Assembly (NCBI RefSeq): GCF_005239225.2
Contig: NC_133297.1
Span: forward strand, 10,652,147-10,716,146
Reading direction: 5' to 3'
Length of the DNA stretch: 64,000 nucleotides
From: Populus alba
Taxonomy: Eukaryota > Streptophyta > Magnoliopsida > Malpighiales > Salicaceae
Shown piece by piece: positions 12,701 through 24,700 of this stretch (the stretch's first letter is position 1; each line of letters begins with the position of its first letter). The translations under genes and the position numbers were made by a program. A model generated the notes under the pieces. It was not told the DNA's origin. It saw only the letters and a list, made by a program, of their open reading frames with translations, and made no database searches.

Positions 12701-13375
12701 TTTGACTATGAGTGACCAGTGTTTCTCCCTTGTTAGCACCAAACTCATAATGGTCATGGTACAGAATTTTTAACCCATCTTCAAACACTTTATAATGGGT
12801 CGAGTAGAACACTTGAGTCCAGAAAAAAAGCTAGGCCGGTTTGAAACTCGGGTTCAAAAAAAGAGTTGTGGATTTTGCAGGTTGACCTGAATTAATTATA
12901 TTTATTTTTTTGGATTTTTTGAATTGGGTTTCTTAATTTTTCTTGATTTTCTTTCTATAAGGTTATTTCAATCTCATGATTCAGATAACATATTTCACAT
13001 GTTGACTCAGTTTATTTTTTTGGTTATTTTTAGTTTAATATTTTTTTTTTCAATTTGACCCTCTATTACTCTTTTTTTTTTTAATTTCATCATAGGTTGT
13101 TTGAGAATTGAGCTTTATAATTTTTTTAATTTGCTTTTTGCAAAGTTATCTCAGTCTCATAATCCAGGTCATATATTTAGCAAGTTAATTCTAGTCGATC
13201 TAATATGTTGTTATCTCAATATTTAAAAAATAAGATCATGCAATATTTCATCATATCAATATTTTTTAAAAAACAAACATCATCCAATATACATTATATT
13301 CTATTCTAAGTTCATAATTAATTTTTTAATTATAAAACAAAGCAAGAGAGATGCGACACAGCGCAGGCCAATGAT
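12701..13375. other. AT-rich spacer
   Basis: No gene recognised. The text near 12880-13200 (repeated ttaatttttcttgattttctttct-like blocks) resembles decayed repeat sequence. Confidence 0.35.
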
Positions 13376-13960
13376 CTAGTCCTTTATAGGCCGTGTTATA
13401 AACCCAGATACAACTGGATTACAAGCCCATGCTAGCAGGGTGATAGGCCCCAGGCCTATCAACATACCCTCATGGTAAAATTGCAGAAGCACACCATGGT
13501 GGTTCATGGGCTGGAGGCAGGCAGGCGCACGGATAAAAGAAAAATGTGAAGAGAAAGGGATAAAACTAGTAGCCTTACTGGCTAAGTAATACCGTGCTGC
13601 TACTGCATAGAGATGGGTGAAAGGAAGCACCTTTTTTGACCACTCCCACCTAACTCCAGAGGCAACTGTTGTTGTTATGATTAGCACTTTTGTTCGTGGA
13701 CTCAAACGCAGCTCCATTAAGCAACCACAACAAAATATCTCTCAGCACTGACAACTGGCTGAAGCGCCGAAGTGCTTGTGCCTGTGCTTGCCACTACAAG
13801 ACTACTTTTTCTTCTTCTTTTTGTTTGACGTACAAGGCTAAAGTTGTAAAATCACCAGTCGCCATTTGTGGCGATGGTGGATGCTTCTGGTTTCTTCAAG
13901 GAATTATCTGCTGGGGGAAAGTACGTGGAGGTTGTTGAACATGGAGGTGATCCCCCCCCT
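13376..13960. other. Compositional island without recognised gene
   Basis: About 580 bp of near-balanced composition between AT-rich stretches. A 113-aa open frame lies on the minus strand (13376-13717) and an 82-aa frame on plus (13690-13938). Neither resembles a family I know. A captured gene fragment or an unannotated transcript are both possible. Confidence 0.3.
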
Positions 13961-14097
13961 CGCGATCAAAACTCTTTTATCACATTTTAAATCAATAATT
14001 GGAGCCGTGTTTTGAAGATTGGTTTCTCTACGTTGGGGTTTGAAAAAAAAAAAATATAAACAAGAGAAGAAAAGTTCTCCGTAGGGCTAAAGAGTGG

Positions 14098-14877
14098 TCC
14101 ATTCTAACGATATTCCTGAACTTTGGTCCTAAGTCAAATCACTCCCTATACTATAACTTTTCAAGATTTCACCCCCGTAACTCTAGTTTCTTTGCAATCT
14201 ACTCCATTGATTAACCAACTTTACCATTCCTTCATCGTTTTTAGTGATATTTGATTGCGATACAACCGTGTTTTTAAAAATATTTAATTTTTTTAGTTTT
14301 AAATTTTTTTTTATTTTTAAAATGTTTAAATATATTAATATTAAAATTAAATTTTAAAAATTAATAATACAATGTTATTTTATTATATATTTTTTTAAAA
14401 AAAATGCCTTGAAAAACAATGTAATTCGAAGGAAACACTTGAACTCAAAAGGCCTCAAAAAAATAATAGTGTTCAATTTAAGAATATCCTACTCTCTCTC
14501 TCTCTTAATCAAGGAAAGAAAAAAATCCCTCTCGTGATTATTATAATAGAAATTGTTGCTTTGAGTATTATTGTTATGGATGCTATCGATTTTTTCTTTT
14601 TAAAAAAAACACAGATTAAGTGAAATGAAAGAGGAATTAAGGTTTCTTTCTAGACTCTTCTTTAATTATTGAAGATTATATAATTAATTTCTTGACAAGA
14701 TATTTTTATCTCTTAAATATGATTTTTCTTTAATTATCCACACAGAAACCTAGCGTGACTAGCCGGTAAGAAGGACCGTTTTGTCAAATCAAACTAGTTT
14801 AAGGGCGAAACCTTGAAGACTCTAAAGTTCAGGGGGTAATATGTAAAGGTCCAGAGTTCAGGAAGCATTACGACAAC
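14098..14877. mobile_element. Non-autonomous inverted-repeat (TIR) element, about 780 bp
   Basis: The left arm (about 14098-14200, with cctgaactttggtcctaag and ttttcaagatttcaccccc) is the inverted counterpart of the right arm (about 14790-14877, with gggcgaaaccttgaagac and ccagagttcaggaagcatta). Arms of roughly 80-100 bp with an AT-rich, non-coding interior suggest a Mutator-like or other DNA-transposon derivative. Exact ends and target-site duplication were not determined. Confidence 0.6.
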
Positions 14878-15155
14878 AAGGCTCGCTTTTTAGAGGCTGG
14901 AAAAGAAAAGGCGAAGCCAGCTCTTGGGCACTATATCCACGAATAAACCAAAATTTGTGCCTTCCTTAGACCACACCAAGCTACAGGACGCCGACACGTG
15001 TCCTTCACCATGTCCCTTTCAACTTTCACTTTCACTTCAGGGCACTTTTTCTTTTTTCTTTTCTTATAGTCCCCACACATTGTCTCTCTCTGTATCTCAC
15101 CCTCTCAATAGAAACATGGAGAAATAGAAAGGCGTTGTTTATTGTCTAATTCAGC

Positions 15156-15163
15156 TATATAAA
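15156..15163 (+). promoter_or_regulatory. TATA box of the DUF761 gene at 15348
   Basis: TATATAAA about 190 bp upstream of the chosen ATG, predicting a start near 15190. An ACACGTGTC (G-box/ABRE-like) motif sits at 14993-15001. Confidence 0.6.
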
Positions 15164-15347
15164 CCCTTCCCTGCTCTCGAACCCCTTCATGCCATTTCAA
15201 ACCAGACCATTGAGTCTTTTCGCACAGATTGGTTGCAGCCTAAATATCTCCAGAAGCTTGAGCCCTGCTGTATATTTTTAGCGAGCTTTGTTCAGTCATC
15301 CTCCTCTCTTGGTTTAGTTGTGTCTTGAAAGTTTTCGAGCAATAACG

Positions 15348-15980
15348 ATGAAGATGAAAGCAGGTGGCTTCTTGAAGAGGGTAATGTCCGTGTTGGCATC
15401 CATGGCCAAGGCTAAAACTCTGGCTCTGAAGAGCAAGACCAATGCCTTGAGGACGCGGTTGATAATATTCTCTCTACTCGGAAACAAGAAGATCATGATG
15501 AGCTCCATTACTGAGAAGCTCCATTCTCTGATGGGGCAACATGAAAAAGATCAAGAAGAAGCATTGGAATTGGAATGCTTAGATCAAAACAAGGCCTTGG
15601 AGTTCCATAACCACTTCAACTCTATGTCGCCCCTCCTGGTCAATCCTACTCACACCGAGTTGATGGAGAATATTGTTGCAGAGGATGGCCAAGATAATGT
15701 TATTGGCTATGGCTTTGAAGAAGCTGGCGATGACGAGGAGAAGTATCCAGACCTCACCCACTCGCTTTTTGACTCTGAAGGTGTGGAGTTTGAAGATTCA
15801 GGAGTGTCTGTGATAGATATGGTAAAGAATTCAAAGCAAGTAGGGGAGACGTTCAGCTTGGAAGACGAGATAGACCACGTGGCAGATTTGTTCATCAAGA
15901 GATTCCATCACCAGATGAGGCTGCAGAAGCAACAATCCATGAAGAGGTATCAGGAGATGCTTCAAGGGGCTACTGCTTAA
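15348..15980 (+). CDS. DUF761 protein, 210 aa
   Basis: Intronless. I chose ATG 15348 (context aacgATGaag) over a non-ATG extension of the frame. The N-terminus is basic (MKMKAGGFLKRVMSVLASMA, then further Lys/Arg). The middle is acidic, and the C-terminus has the DUF761 signature with LEDEIDHVADLFIKRFHHQM at about residues 171-190, then MRLQKQQSMKRYQEML. The family has no established biochemical activity. It is a distant paralogue of the gene at 8824-9459, facing away from it. A polyadenylation-like AATAAAA lies at about 16150. Confidence 0.85.
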   Translation: MKMKAGGFLKRVMSVLASMAKAKTLALKSKTNALRTRLIIFSLLGNKKIMMSSITEKLHSLMGQHEKDQEEALELECLDQNKALEFHNHFNSMSPLLVNPTHTELMENIVAEDGQDNVIGYGFEEAGDDEEKYPDLTHSLFDSEGVEFEDSGVSVIDMVKNSKQVGETFSLEDEIDHVADLFIKRFHHQMRLQKQQSMKRYQEMLQGATA

Positions 15981-16916
15981 AACTTCAAAGCCTTACAGCG
16001 AAGGTCAAGAACCATAAATGGTGAAAATACTCGTAAAACTACAGCCTGTGTTTTTATGGCTGCAACATCCCAAGTGCTGGAATGGGAATGGATTTTTTTT
16101 TTTTTTTTTGTAGATCTTGTAGTGTTGTACTTGAAGCTTTATAGCTCAATAATAAAACCAGAAAATCCAGATACATCGAAGCTTTTCCTTGTGATGGATA
16201 CAACCAAAATCATATTCAAATAGAACACAGTAGTTCCAAAAATAAATCTAATAAGAATTAATGTCAATCTCTCTCAACCCTTACAAAAGAATTAAAAGCA
16301 GTTTGTATTTTATTATTGGTTTTATGCTGGTTACAGTAATGTTTCTTGCCAGAAATAAATCAGAAGAACAGAACGAGAGATTGTCAAGATGATGATCCGT
16401 GAATTTGAAGTAAGAAAGTATGGGAATGGAGTTTAATTGGATGTTAAGAAAACCTAATATTTAATTACTTGTCAATAATCTTTCAATTTTCTAGTAAACA
16501 GAATTGAAAGGCATTCTTACTTACTTAACATTCTCTTCTTTGTTAAGAATGCTTCTTCTTTCTTCTTCTTCTTCTTCTTCTTTTTATAAAAATTTAAAGA
16601 ATTAATATCAGATAAATATTTTAATTAGTTCCGTTTAGAGAAAAAAAAAAAAAAAAGTTCGCTCATTATTATTCAATTTTATAGCACTGGGAGACTTAGG
16701 TTTTGCCATCAATGAATGGTGGAGTTGGTGAAGTGCGTTTGTTTTACATTGCTTTTGAGTTTGTGTTACAATAAAATACAGTAACATATTTGATAATTAT
16801 AAAAACTGTTTTTTATATTAAAAAAATTTACTAAAAAAATTGAGTTTGAAAATGTAGTTTTTATAAAGTATATTTTTATATATTTTTTTAATTGAGTTTT
16901 GTAAAATACTATTTAT
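15981..16916. other. 3' flank of DUF761 gene and spacer
   Basis: 3' UTR, a T-run near 16092, a CTT microsatellite at about 16552-16582 and an A-run near 16641-16656. No further gene recognised. Confidence 0.45.
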
Positions 16917-17126
16917 TTTTGGTTTTAAAAGTATTTTTAAAAAAAATTGATAATTTTTATTTTTTTTTACTTTAAATTAATATTTTTTTTGTGTGTTTTT
17001 AGATCATTTTGATGCGTTAATATCAAAAATAAAATTTCAAAAATAAAAATATATTTTTTTAATATATTTTCAATTAAAAAATACTTTACAAAGTAACCGC
17101 AACCATTATACTACCAAATATTTTAT
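16917..17126. mobile_element. Diverged AT-rich TIR element
   Basis: It has the family core (agatcattttgatgcgttaa, near 17003) and right end (aaatactttacaaagtaacc then gcaaccatta). A second, more eroded copy may overlap to the left from about 16733. Confidence 0.5.
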
Positions 17127-17935
17127 ATATGTTTTTTGTTGTACATAAACTCCAACTATAATTTTTATCAAATAAATATCTAAATCCAACTAATCATACC
17201 TAATCATAATTTTTTAAAATTTATTTTTTTTAAAACTGCAACCTTAAAAATAAACACAGTAGAAGAGGCAAGATAATATTTTTTTTATATGTTTTTTTGG
17301 TGGTTTCTGTTCAAAAAAAGCATATTCTGTTATTAAAAAGCTTTATTTAGAAAATAAAAATTTAATATATTACGCCCAAGCTAGACATAATACCCTTCTT
17401 AAAAAAAAAAGAGAAGACACTCAGGTTTTGCTAACATTAAAAGTATTTTAATGGTTTCAAGGTGCTTAAAAAAATTAACAAATACACACACACGCTCCCG
17501 ATTAATTTTTTAATAATTAATCAATCATATAAAAAAACTTAAATATCCTAAATATTAAAGTATTTGATTTAAAAAAAAAACACCTTTGAATAATAAAAAG
17601 AAGCCCGAATCTACGGTATTTTTCGATGCCCAATTAATTTTTGTTAATAACCATACAAAGTGTGTGCAACTTAGCTCGTATATCTTGATAAAAAGAAAAA
17701 TAAAAGAATTTTTTAGCAAATTATTTTTTTTAAACGATAGAAAATAATAAATAATCATTTTATAGGTTCAATCATCTAACAAGATCCACTCCAAAAAACC
17801 AAAGTAAAATTGATTGATTCTCCAAATTGATAAAGGGCAACATTGTAAACGATCTGATAGAGGAGGGATATTTTTGTAGCTAACCTATTTTTTCCCTCAA
17901 CATTCCCTTTGGGAAAGAAAGAAATAAAACTAACA
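17127..17935. other. AT-rich spacer
   Basis: No gene recognised. There is a short CA run at 17486-17495. Confidence 0.4.
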
Positions 17936-18062
17936 CTCCTAGCTCATTGGTCAACAACAATCGATCCTAAGAGTACCAACCTGTCTACTGGGCTTGCAGG
18001 ATGTTCAGTAGGCCCTGAGATTAGTTGTGGTGCGCGTAAGACACCCAGGGAAATAAAACTAA
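17936..18062 (+). mobile_element. SINE fragment next to the RH41 promoter
   Basis: It opens with an A-box-like TAGCTCATTGGTCAA (about 17940). It then carries ctgggcttgcaggatgttca and gattagttgtggtgcgcgta, nearly identical to the minus-strand SINE at 34940-35139. The B-box part is missing or decayed. The fragment lies about 260 bp upstream of the RH41 start codon. Confidence 0.65.
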
Positions 18063-18324
18063 AACCTACCCTCCATTAATCCTCCAAGCTCCGGGTTTGG
18101 AACAATTAGGATTTGAATAAATTGTCCTCTGCATCTGCCAAAACCGAACTGCGGTCAACAAATCCAAATCGGTACGCATTAATTCTCTCTTTTCTTCTGT
18201 TTTTTAGGAGATAGAGAAGGGGTTTGCAAGCAATTTATTTACATATTTGTTTTTACGTTTTGGGTTTCATTCATCTATCTACGCCAAAGAGGTTGTTCTA
18301 ATTTCTTTTCTACTTCTTCAATTC

Positions 18325-20154
18325 ATGGGAGACGTTAACAGAGGGAATCAGGGCCGAACTTCAATGAGCACACCACTTGTTGATGGACTCACTGGTATCT
18401 TAATTTTCAGCTGCAATTTCTTCACCTGATTGCTGATTTCAATTTTTATTTCTTTTTAATTGTAAATTGAGTTCAGATTTCTATAACCGGGTGTGTTCTG
18501 CTTCTTATTTAAATATCTTATGTTTGTTGGGTGTTTGTTTTTTTGAATTTCAAGACTAGACTACTGTTAGATTGTGGTTGAATGAATTTCGTGTTCTTAT
18601 CCTTTAGTGTCTGAGGCTGCGGGAGATGATGTGAAAAAGACCTCTAGAGATCAGAGAGAAGCGCTGCCCGGGGAGCCTATATGTGTTGTTTGTGGTCGCT
18701 ATGGTGAGTATATATGTGATCAGACTGATTCTGATATTTGCAGTTTGGAATGCAAACAAACTCTCTTAGGGAGGGCTGCTGACACCCACCTTCCAGTTGG
18801 CCACCCACTCCCTAAACGACTGGCTGCAACTGATGAGTGCTTTTATGTTAGAGACTCAGAATCTCTTCCTTTAACTAGCGATCAAACAGAACTGCTGAGG
18901 AGGAAACTTGAAATCCATGTGAAGGGAGACTCAGTTCCAGATCCCATTTTGTCTTTCTCTTCTTGTGATCTTCCTGAGAAACTCCAGCACAACATGCAGA
19001 CTTTAGGATATGACATGCCGACACCTATACAGATGCAAGGTATTGCGGCTGCTTTGACCGGAAAAAGTCTGCTTGCTTCAGCTGACACTGGCTCAGGGAA
19101 AACTGCATCCTTTCTGGTTCCTGTTGTTTCTCGTTGTGCGACTTTTCGGCACGGGAACTTGTCTAAAAGTAAAAAGCCACTAGCGATGGTTTTAACTCCA
19201 ACCAGGGAGCTTTGTATACAGGTTGAGGAACAGGCTAAATTGCTAGGAAAGGGTTTGCCTTTTAAAACTGCCCTTGTGATTGGTGGTGAGGCCATGCCTA
19301 GACAACTGTACCGCATTCAGCAGGGTGTGGAACTCATTGTGGGAACTCCTGGTAGGCTTATTGATCTCTTAGCAAAGCACGATATTGAACTAGATGACAT
19401 AATGATACTGGTCCTGGATGAGGTGGACTGCATGCTTCAAAAGGGCTTCCGAGATCAGGTTATGCAGATTTTCAGGGCTCTCTCACAACCCCAGGTGTTG
19501 ATGTATTCGGCTACAATGTCACAAGAGGTAGAGAAGATGGCAAGCTCTATGGCAAAAGATTTAATTTTTGTTTCCATTGGGCAGCCTAACAGACCAAGTA
19601 AGGCCGTGAAGCAGCTGGCTATCTGGGTGGAGTCAAAACAAAAGAAGCAAAAGCTTTTTGACATATTGATGAGCAAGCAGCATTTTCTACCACCATCAAT
19701 TGTATACGTGGGTTCCCGAATCGGGGCAGATCTCCTATCTAATGCAATCACTGTCACCACTGGATTGAAGGCCCTATCAATTCATGGAGAGAAGTCTATG
19801 AAGGAGAGACGAGAGATAATGAAGTCATTTTTGGTTGGAGAGGTTCCTCTGGTTGTGGCTACCGGGGTTTTGGGCCGGGGAGTTGATCTCTTGGGCGTGA
19901 GACAGGTGATAGTGTTTGATATGCCCAATTCCATTAAGGAGTATGTCCATCAGATTGGGAGGGCATCGCGAATGGGAGAGGATGGTACATCTATTGTATT
20001 TGTTAATGAGGAGAACAGAAATTTATTTCCAGATTTGGTTGAAGTCTTAAAATCTTCTGGAGCTGTGATCCCTCGTGAGCTTGTTAACTCAAGGTATGTG
20101 AAGCGTTCTTTTCCTATGGTCAAGGGCCAGAGAAAGCGAAAGTATGGTTCATGA
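18325..20154 (+). CDS. RH41: DEAD-box ATP-dependent RNA helicase 41 with zf-HIT domain
   Basis: CDS join(18325..18394, 18608..20154), 538 aa. The single intron restores ACT-G/TG-TCT in frame, so the long open frame at 18607 is exon 2. A HIT zinc finger (CVVCGRYGEYICD to CSLECKQ, about residues 49-75) precedes the helicase core. Core motifs are Q (YDMPTPIQMQG), I (ADTGSGKTAS), Ia (PTRELCIQ), Ib (TPGRLIDLL), II (VLDEVDCML), III (YSATMS), V (ATGVLGRGVDL) and VI (HQIGRASRMG). Motif II reads DEVD instead of DEAD and motif VI departs from HRIGRTGR; as I recall, Arabidopsis RH41 (At3g02065) also has DEVD. The role is ATP-dependent RNA remodelling, with the specific substrate unknown. An in-frame ATG at 18247 could add 26 residues, but I prefer 18325. 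The OTU gene follows in the same direction. Confidence 0.93.
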
Positions 20155-21084
20155 GTTTTCAGAATCTTTGTTATGTAACTGGCTCTATTTGCTTGCCACA
20201 CATGGAAAGTCTACTCTACTGCTGCGTACTAAATTCCCTGGCCTTGCTGAGTGCATGGACCAAGGAAAACACACTACCTTGAGAGCAACTTCATGACCGC
20301 TTAGTGGAGCAAGAATCGTTACCCTTGAGTTTTCAAGGATGATGTTCGCAGAGGGAGAAGTGGCCCACATAAAATTTGCTAATAGCCATGCAACATGTTT
20401 TGGTCGACGACTATTTCCATAGTCTTCAAGCTCAATTACTTTTTTCTGTCCAATCCGTTTCTGGTTTTTTTTAGGTTCGGTTTTTCATTGGTTGTATTTT
20501 TAAATTTGAACACCCCTAGTCCAAGCTTTTTAATTCTAGGAGGACAATGGACATTAAGAATTGGGTGACAAGATGTCCTCTGCTGCTTAAAAAAAAAAAA
20601 TTGAAAATATCGATGAACATTTACTGTGAATGGCAGTGGCAGTAATTATTGGGTAAATATGTTGAAATAATATATTTTTTATTTTTTAAAATTTATTTTT
20701 AATATTACTATTACTATATTGTATTGAAATGATATGAAAATATTAATTTAAAATAAAAAAATGAAATATTTTTAAAATGCAAAACCAATAATACACAGCC
20801 GCCAAAATGGATGATGCAGGAAGGACGGGGAAATCAGCTCATGGCCCATTATACTTGAAATCCAGTGCTAGCAGCGTAACTCAATGGGCCACCGCGTAAC
20901 CCAAAAGAAGAACAGTTGCGCGCGGGTCCACACAAGATCAATTATATAAAAATCATCAGTTCGGGCAGACGCGTTACGTGGAAGATTTAATCTTCCTAGC
21001 AGTTGCTTCCTACCTAATATAATTAATTATCACAACAAAAATTAATAGTTAAATTTTAATAATCTCTTAACTTAATTCTCTGTT
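20155..21084. other. 3' flank of RH41
   Basis: 3' UTR to about 20400, then non-coding sequence. Minus-strand open frames here are shadows or chance. Confidence 0.45.
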
Positions 21085-21285
21085 AATAAACTAAAAAGCC
21101 TGTTGGACAGTTTAAAATTACATTTCAAATGGTGCTCTAAAATATAATTTTTATTTATTTACTGTGTTTTTTAAAATTGTTTTAATATATTGGTATTGAA
21201 AATAATTTTTAAAAATAAAAATATATAATATATTTCTAAAAAATATCACTTTAAAAATAACCGGAAACGAATACCCGAAAATAAA
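21085..21285. mobile_element. Diverged AT-rich TIR element
   Basis: It has the family internal layout (tttattgtttta-type core with atattggtattgaaaat near 21188) and the right end ctttaaaaataaccgg. It sits about 100 bp before the OTU 5' UTR. Confidence 0.4.
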
Positions 21286-21527
21286 CGATATTTTGCGTGT
21301 TTTGGTTTCAGGTTTCAACTCCCTCGCGAAAATCATCAACAACAACAACCGTACGATATCATCCATCCAAAAAAGTTTAATAATGAGTCAATGCTTGAAA
21401 ATCTGCACTTAATTCTAATCTCTTCCCTTCATTTCCAACACCAGATCATTTCACCTACACATACAGGTAACTTCTCTTCTTCTTCTTCCTCCACAACTCC
21501 CATCTCTTTCTCCCATTATCAATTCTT

Positions 21528-21529
<2 letters not shown>

Positions 21530-21584
<55 letters not shown>
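21530..21584. repeat. (TA)n microsatellite in the OTU 5' UTR intron
   Basis: About 27 uninterrupted TA units, within the predicted 5' UTR intron 21467-21685. Confidence 0.9.
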
Positions 21585-21585
<1 letters not shown>

Positions 21586-21753
21586 GAACATCAACATGCC
21601 TTGCAAATCAAACAAATTTCTCTCATCAGATATACTGCCTCTTTATTTTTTTCTAATCTGTTAAATGTTAATGATTTTCTACCAGGCAGTTCAGTTGTCC
21701 TTGTGCCATAAGGTGGGTGAAGAAGGAACGGTTAGTGTTTGCGCCGTTTCAAC

Positions 21754-24700
21754 ATGAGAAATGGGACATGGAGCGTGGGTGAATCTTCCAGCTCAACTTC
21801 CTTGAGCAGTCAGCAAGATAATGAGGATGATCGGATGATTGCTCTTGTGTTAACCGAGGAGTATGCCAACCTAGATGGAGGAGTCGCTAAACGCCTTTCA
21901 AACCTTGCACCTGTTCCTGTAATTTACCCACTTTTCCATTAATTAATAAATGCCTTTTTTATATATTTAATTAATGATTCTCTATCTATTTTTTTCAAGA
22001 AGAGGTTGTGCAATACTCGTAGAGTTAGAAAATGTCCGTGACTTATTTATGATTTTGCATGATCTATCTGTTTCTCGGCTTTGATAAGATTTTAATTAAA
22101 TGTTCAGCATGTTCCGCGGATAAATTCCTACATTCCCAACCTGAGCGACGCCAGTTTGGATCATCAAAGGCTTCTTCAAAGGTATGTCCTGTATTTGGTA
22201 ACCAATCGCCAAAAGGCAGATAAAATGTCGTTTTCTTTTGGTTCATAGGATAAATGACAGCACTCATACACTTGCATGGAAATGTTTGAATTCTTACTGC
22301 TAGGTTTAATGAGAAGTTATTGATTCTCATTTGGAAGGAAAGCACAGCTTTTAAATATAGTACTGAGAGGGAGGGGGGGGGGTAGGCTTAGAGAAACTGC
22401 CAGTTTATGTTCTGAGAGTTCAGCTCGGGTAAAATAATCGGTAAATCTCATCGACTACCTTCAAGCCTTTAGTATTTTACACTGGAGACTGTTCAGGATA
22501 TCGAATAGAATTTTCCTTTAAAACAGTACTATTTAGTTTGGGGTCTCAATGGGCTAATGCTAGAGTTTGTTATTATGCAGATGCTCAGAGATAACGTGTT
22601 TTTTATGTTTTTCTTTCAGGCTAAATGTTTATGGTTTATATGAAGTGAAGGTTTCTGGGGATGGAAATTGTCAGGTATGTTGACTTTAGAAGTCACGTGG
22701 AAGTGTTTTCTTGCTCTTGGCCTGATGAAATAATATTGATTTCTCCCTTCTTGATTTATTGCAGTTCCGTGCACTTTCAGAGCAGATGTTCAAGTCACCT
22801 GAGCATCACAAGCATGTTCGAAAGGATGTTGTGAAACAGGTGGGTGTTCTTTGAAGTGCCTAATAGATTTCTCTGAAAGGTGGATTTGGTTCATTAAAAT
22901 CAGAATTAAACTGAATTGGGGCTTCTAATCTCAAACCTTTTCATGTGATCTTAGTGCTTTTGCTAAGTGAAGAACTGAACCAACCTCTTGTTGCAATACA
23001 GTAAAGGAATGATAAATAAATGTTTGGTGGGATGTAAACTTCGTAGTCTAAGAACAGGACTTTGAGGGGAGGATGAAATTGCCATTAAGGACATCATGTT
23101 GGCTTCATTATGGACACATGTCACATCCCTTTCCTCTGGCCTTGCTGCTGGTGCTGCTAAATTCCAACTTTAGATCCATGCCAATAGTTCTGATGTTACC
23201 ACCATTACTGCCACCTCCTCTATCAGCCTCTTCCCCATATTGTGCAATGTGTTGTCTCTCATGTGTTAGCAGCATGCTTGAGTTGCAATGACTAACCAGC
23301 CTCTAAGTTGCACAATTACCACCGCCACCACCTTCCTTCAAAAGTAAGTGGTAGTTTGCTACTTTAGGATCCCGTCTGGCAGGTTCTGTGCAGGCATGAT
23401 ACCATCGCTACCTTATCGTCTTTGGCACTCGACCAGACTAGTACTGCACCGCATTACCTCAGCATATCAAATTGCTTGTAATCTCCAAACATCTGATTGT
23501 CAAGTCAGTCACCTTCTCACTGACAGGACAAACACCCACAATGCAACATCTTCAGTCGTCTCTATCTCTTGCATGTCTCTAGTTTCTCACTGCTGCTACA
23601 ATCACCATCATGCGCCTCTCATTAGACCAGGACCACTTTCTCCTTGTACAATTTTGAAGATCCTAACCCAGCTGCCATTTCAAGCTGTGATTTTCTATAA
23701 ATCTCAAGCATTTTGAAGAAGAATCTCATAATTAAGATACCTCTTCCTCATAGCAAAAGTATTTCACACTCATGTCTATTTTCAAGATCTGCAATCGAGT
23801 ACAAATGCATGGTCTGACATAGAAAGTTCTCTATGTTTGACGCAACAAATTTTAGTTTAGCAATAGCAAAGAGGTTAGCCATCTGTCAAGGCAAAAGACT
23901 CAACAGTGAACACTAATGTTATTTTACCTTTTCTTTTGGTTCATTTTCCTGTTTTAGCTGAAAGAGCACCGCTCGTTATACGAAGGCCATGTCCCGATGA
24001 AGTACAAACGTTATCGCAAGAAAATGGCAAAGTATGCTTACTTAAGAATCATTTACTTTTTGTTGCAATTGACCTGTACTTTGTGTTTGCATCTACTTTG
24101 TGTTTTAGTTTTATTGTTGGTGATTTCAGTGTTCTTCTTGTAATTAACTGCCTAATGCAGGTCTGGTGAATGGGGGGACCATGTTACCTTACAAGCAGCT
24201 GCTGATAAGGTCAAGTATCTTTTTTTCAAACTGTTATGAGTTCCTTCGGTGCACTAATTTCGTAATTATGATGCATCATTGGGGTGTTATTCAGATTAAT
24301 TTGGAATACAGTTATTCAGATTCTCATTCATGAAGTACTTTAGTAATCATATGGTTATCTATTATTGGGTAAAGGGTTGATGGAATAATGACAATATAGT
24401 GGAGGTAATACTGCAAATAATATCATTTTCTCCCTTCTAATTTAATGTAATTTAAATCCGCTTATCAAAACTGCACTTGAAATATTGGTGGGCGGGATTT
24501 AAGATTTGGGTGTTTTATGACAGCTTAATTAATAATAATAGCATAGAGACTTCTCCCTCACTTTGATTCTTGTGCTGTCTAGGATTGACTTTGTGCTTGT
24601 TTCACCATAGGATTGATTTTATACAAGATGTTGATGCTGAGATTGTTTTAGGGCTTCCATAGTCAAATCTGAAACAAATATCTTGTTGTGTTGTTTTATG

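Noticed and set aside
18247..18324. In-frame upstream ATG extending RH41 by 26 residues
   Set aside because: The extension is hydrophobic and unlike RH41 N-termini; 18325 is the better start, though RNA data could change this.
18882..20201. Several minus-strand open frames over RH41
   Set aside because: Shadows of the helicase coding sequence.
23348..23716. 122-aa open frame inside OTU intron 4
   Set aside because: No recognised family, low-complexity composition, and located inside a well-supported intron.
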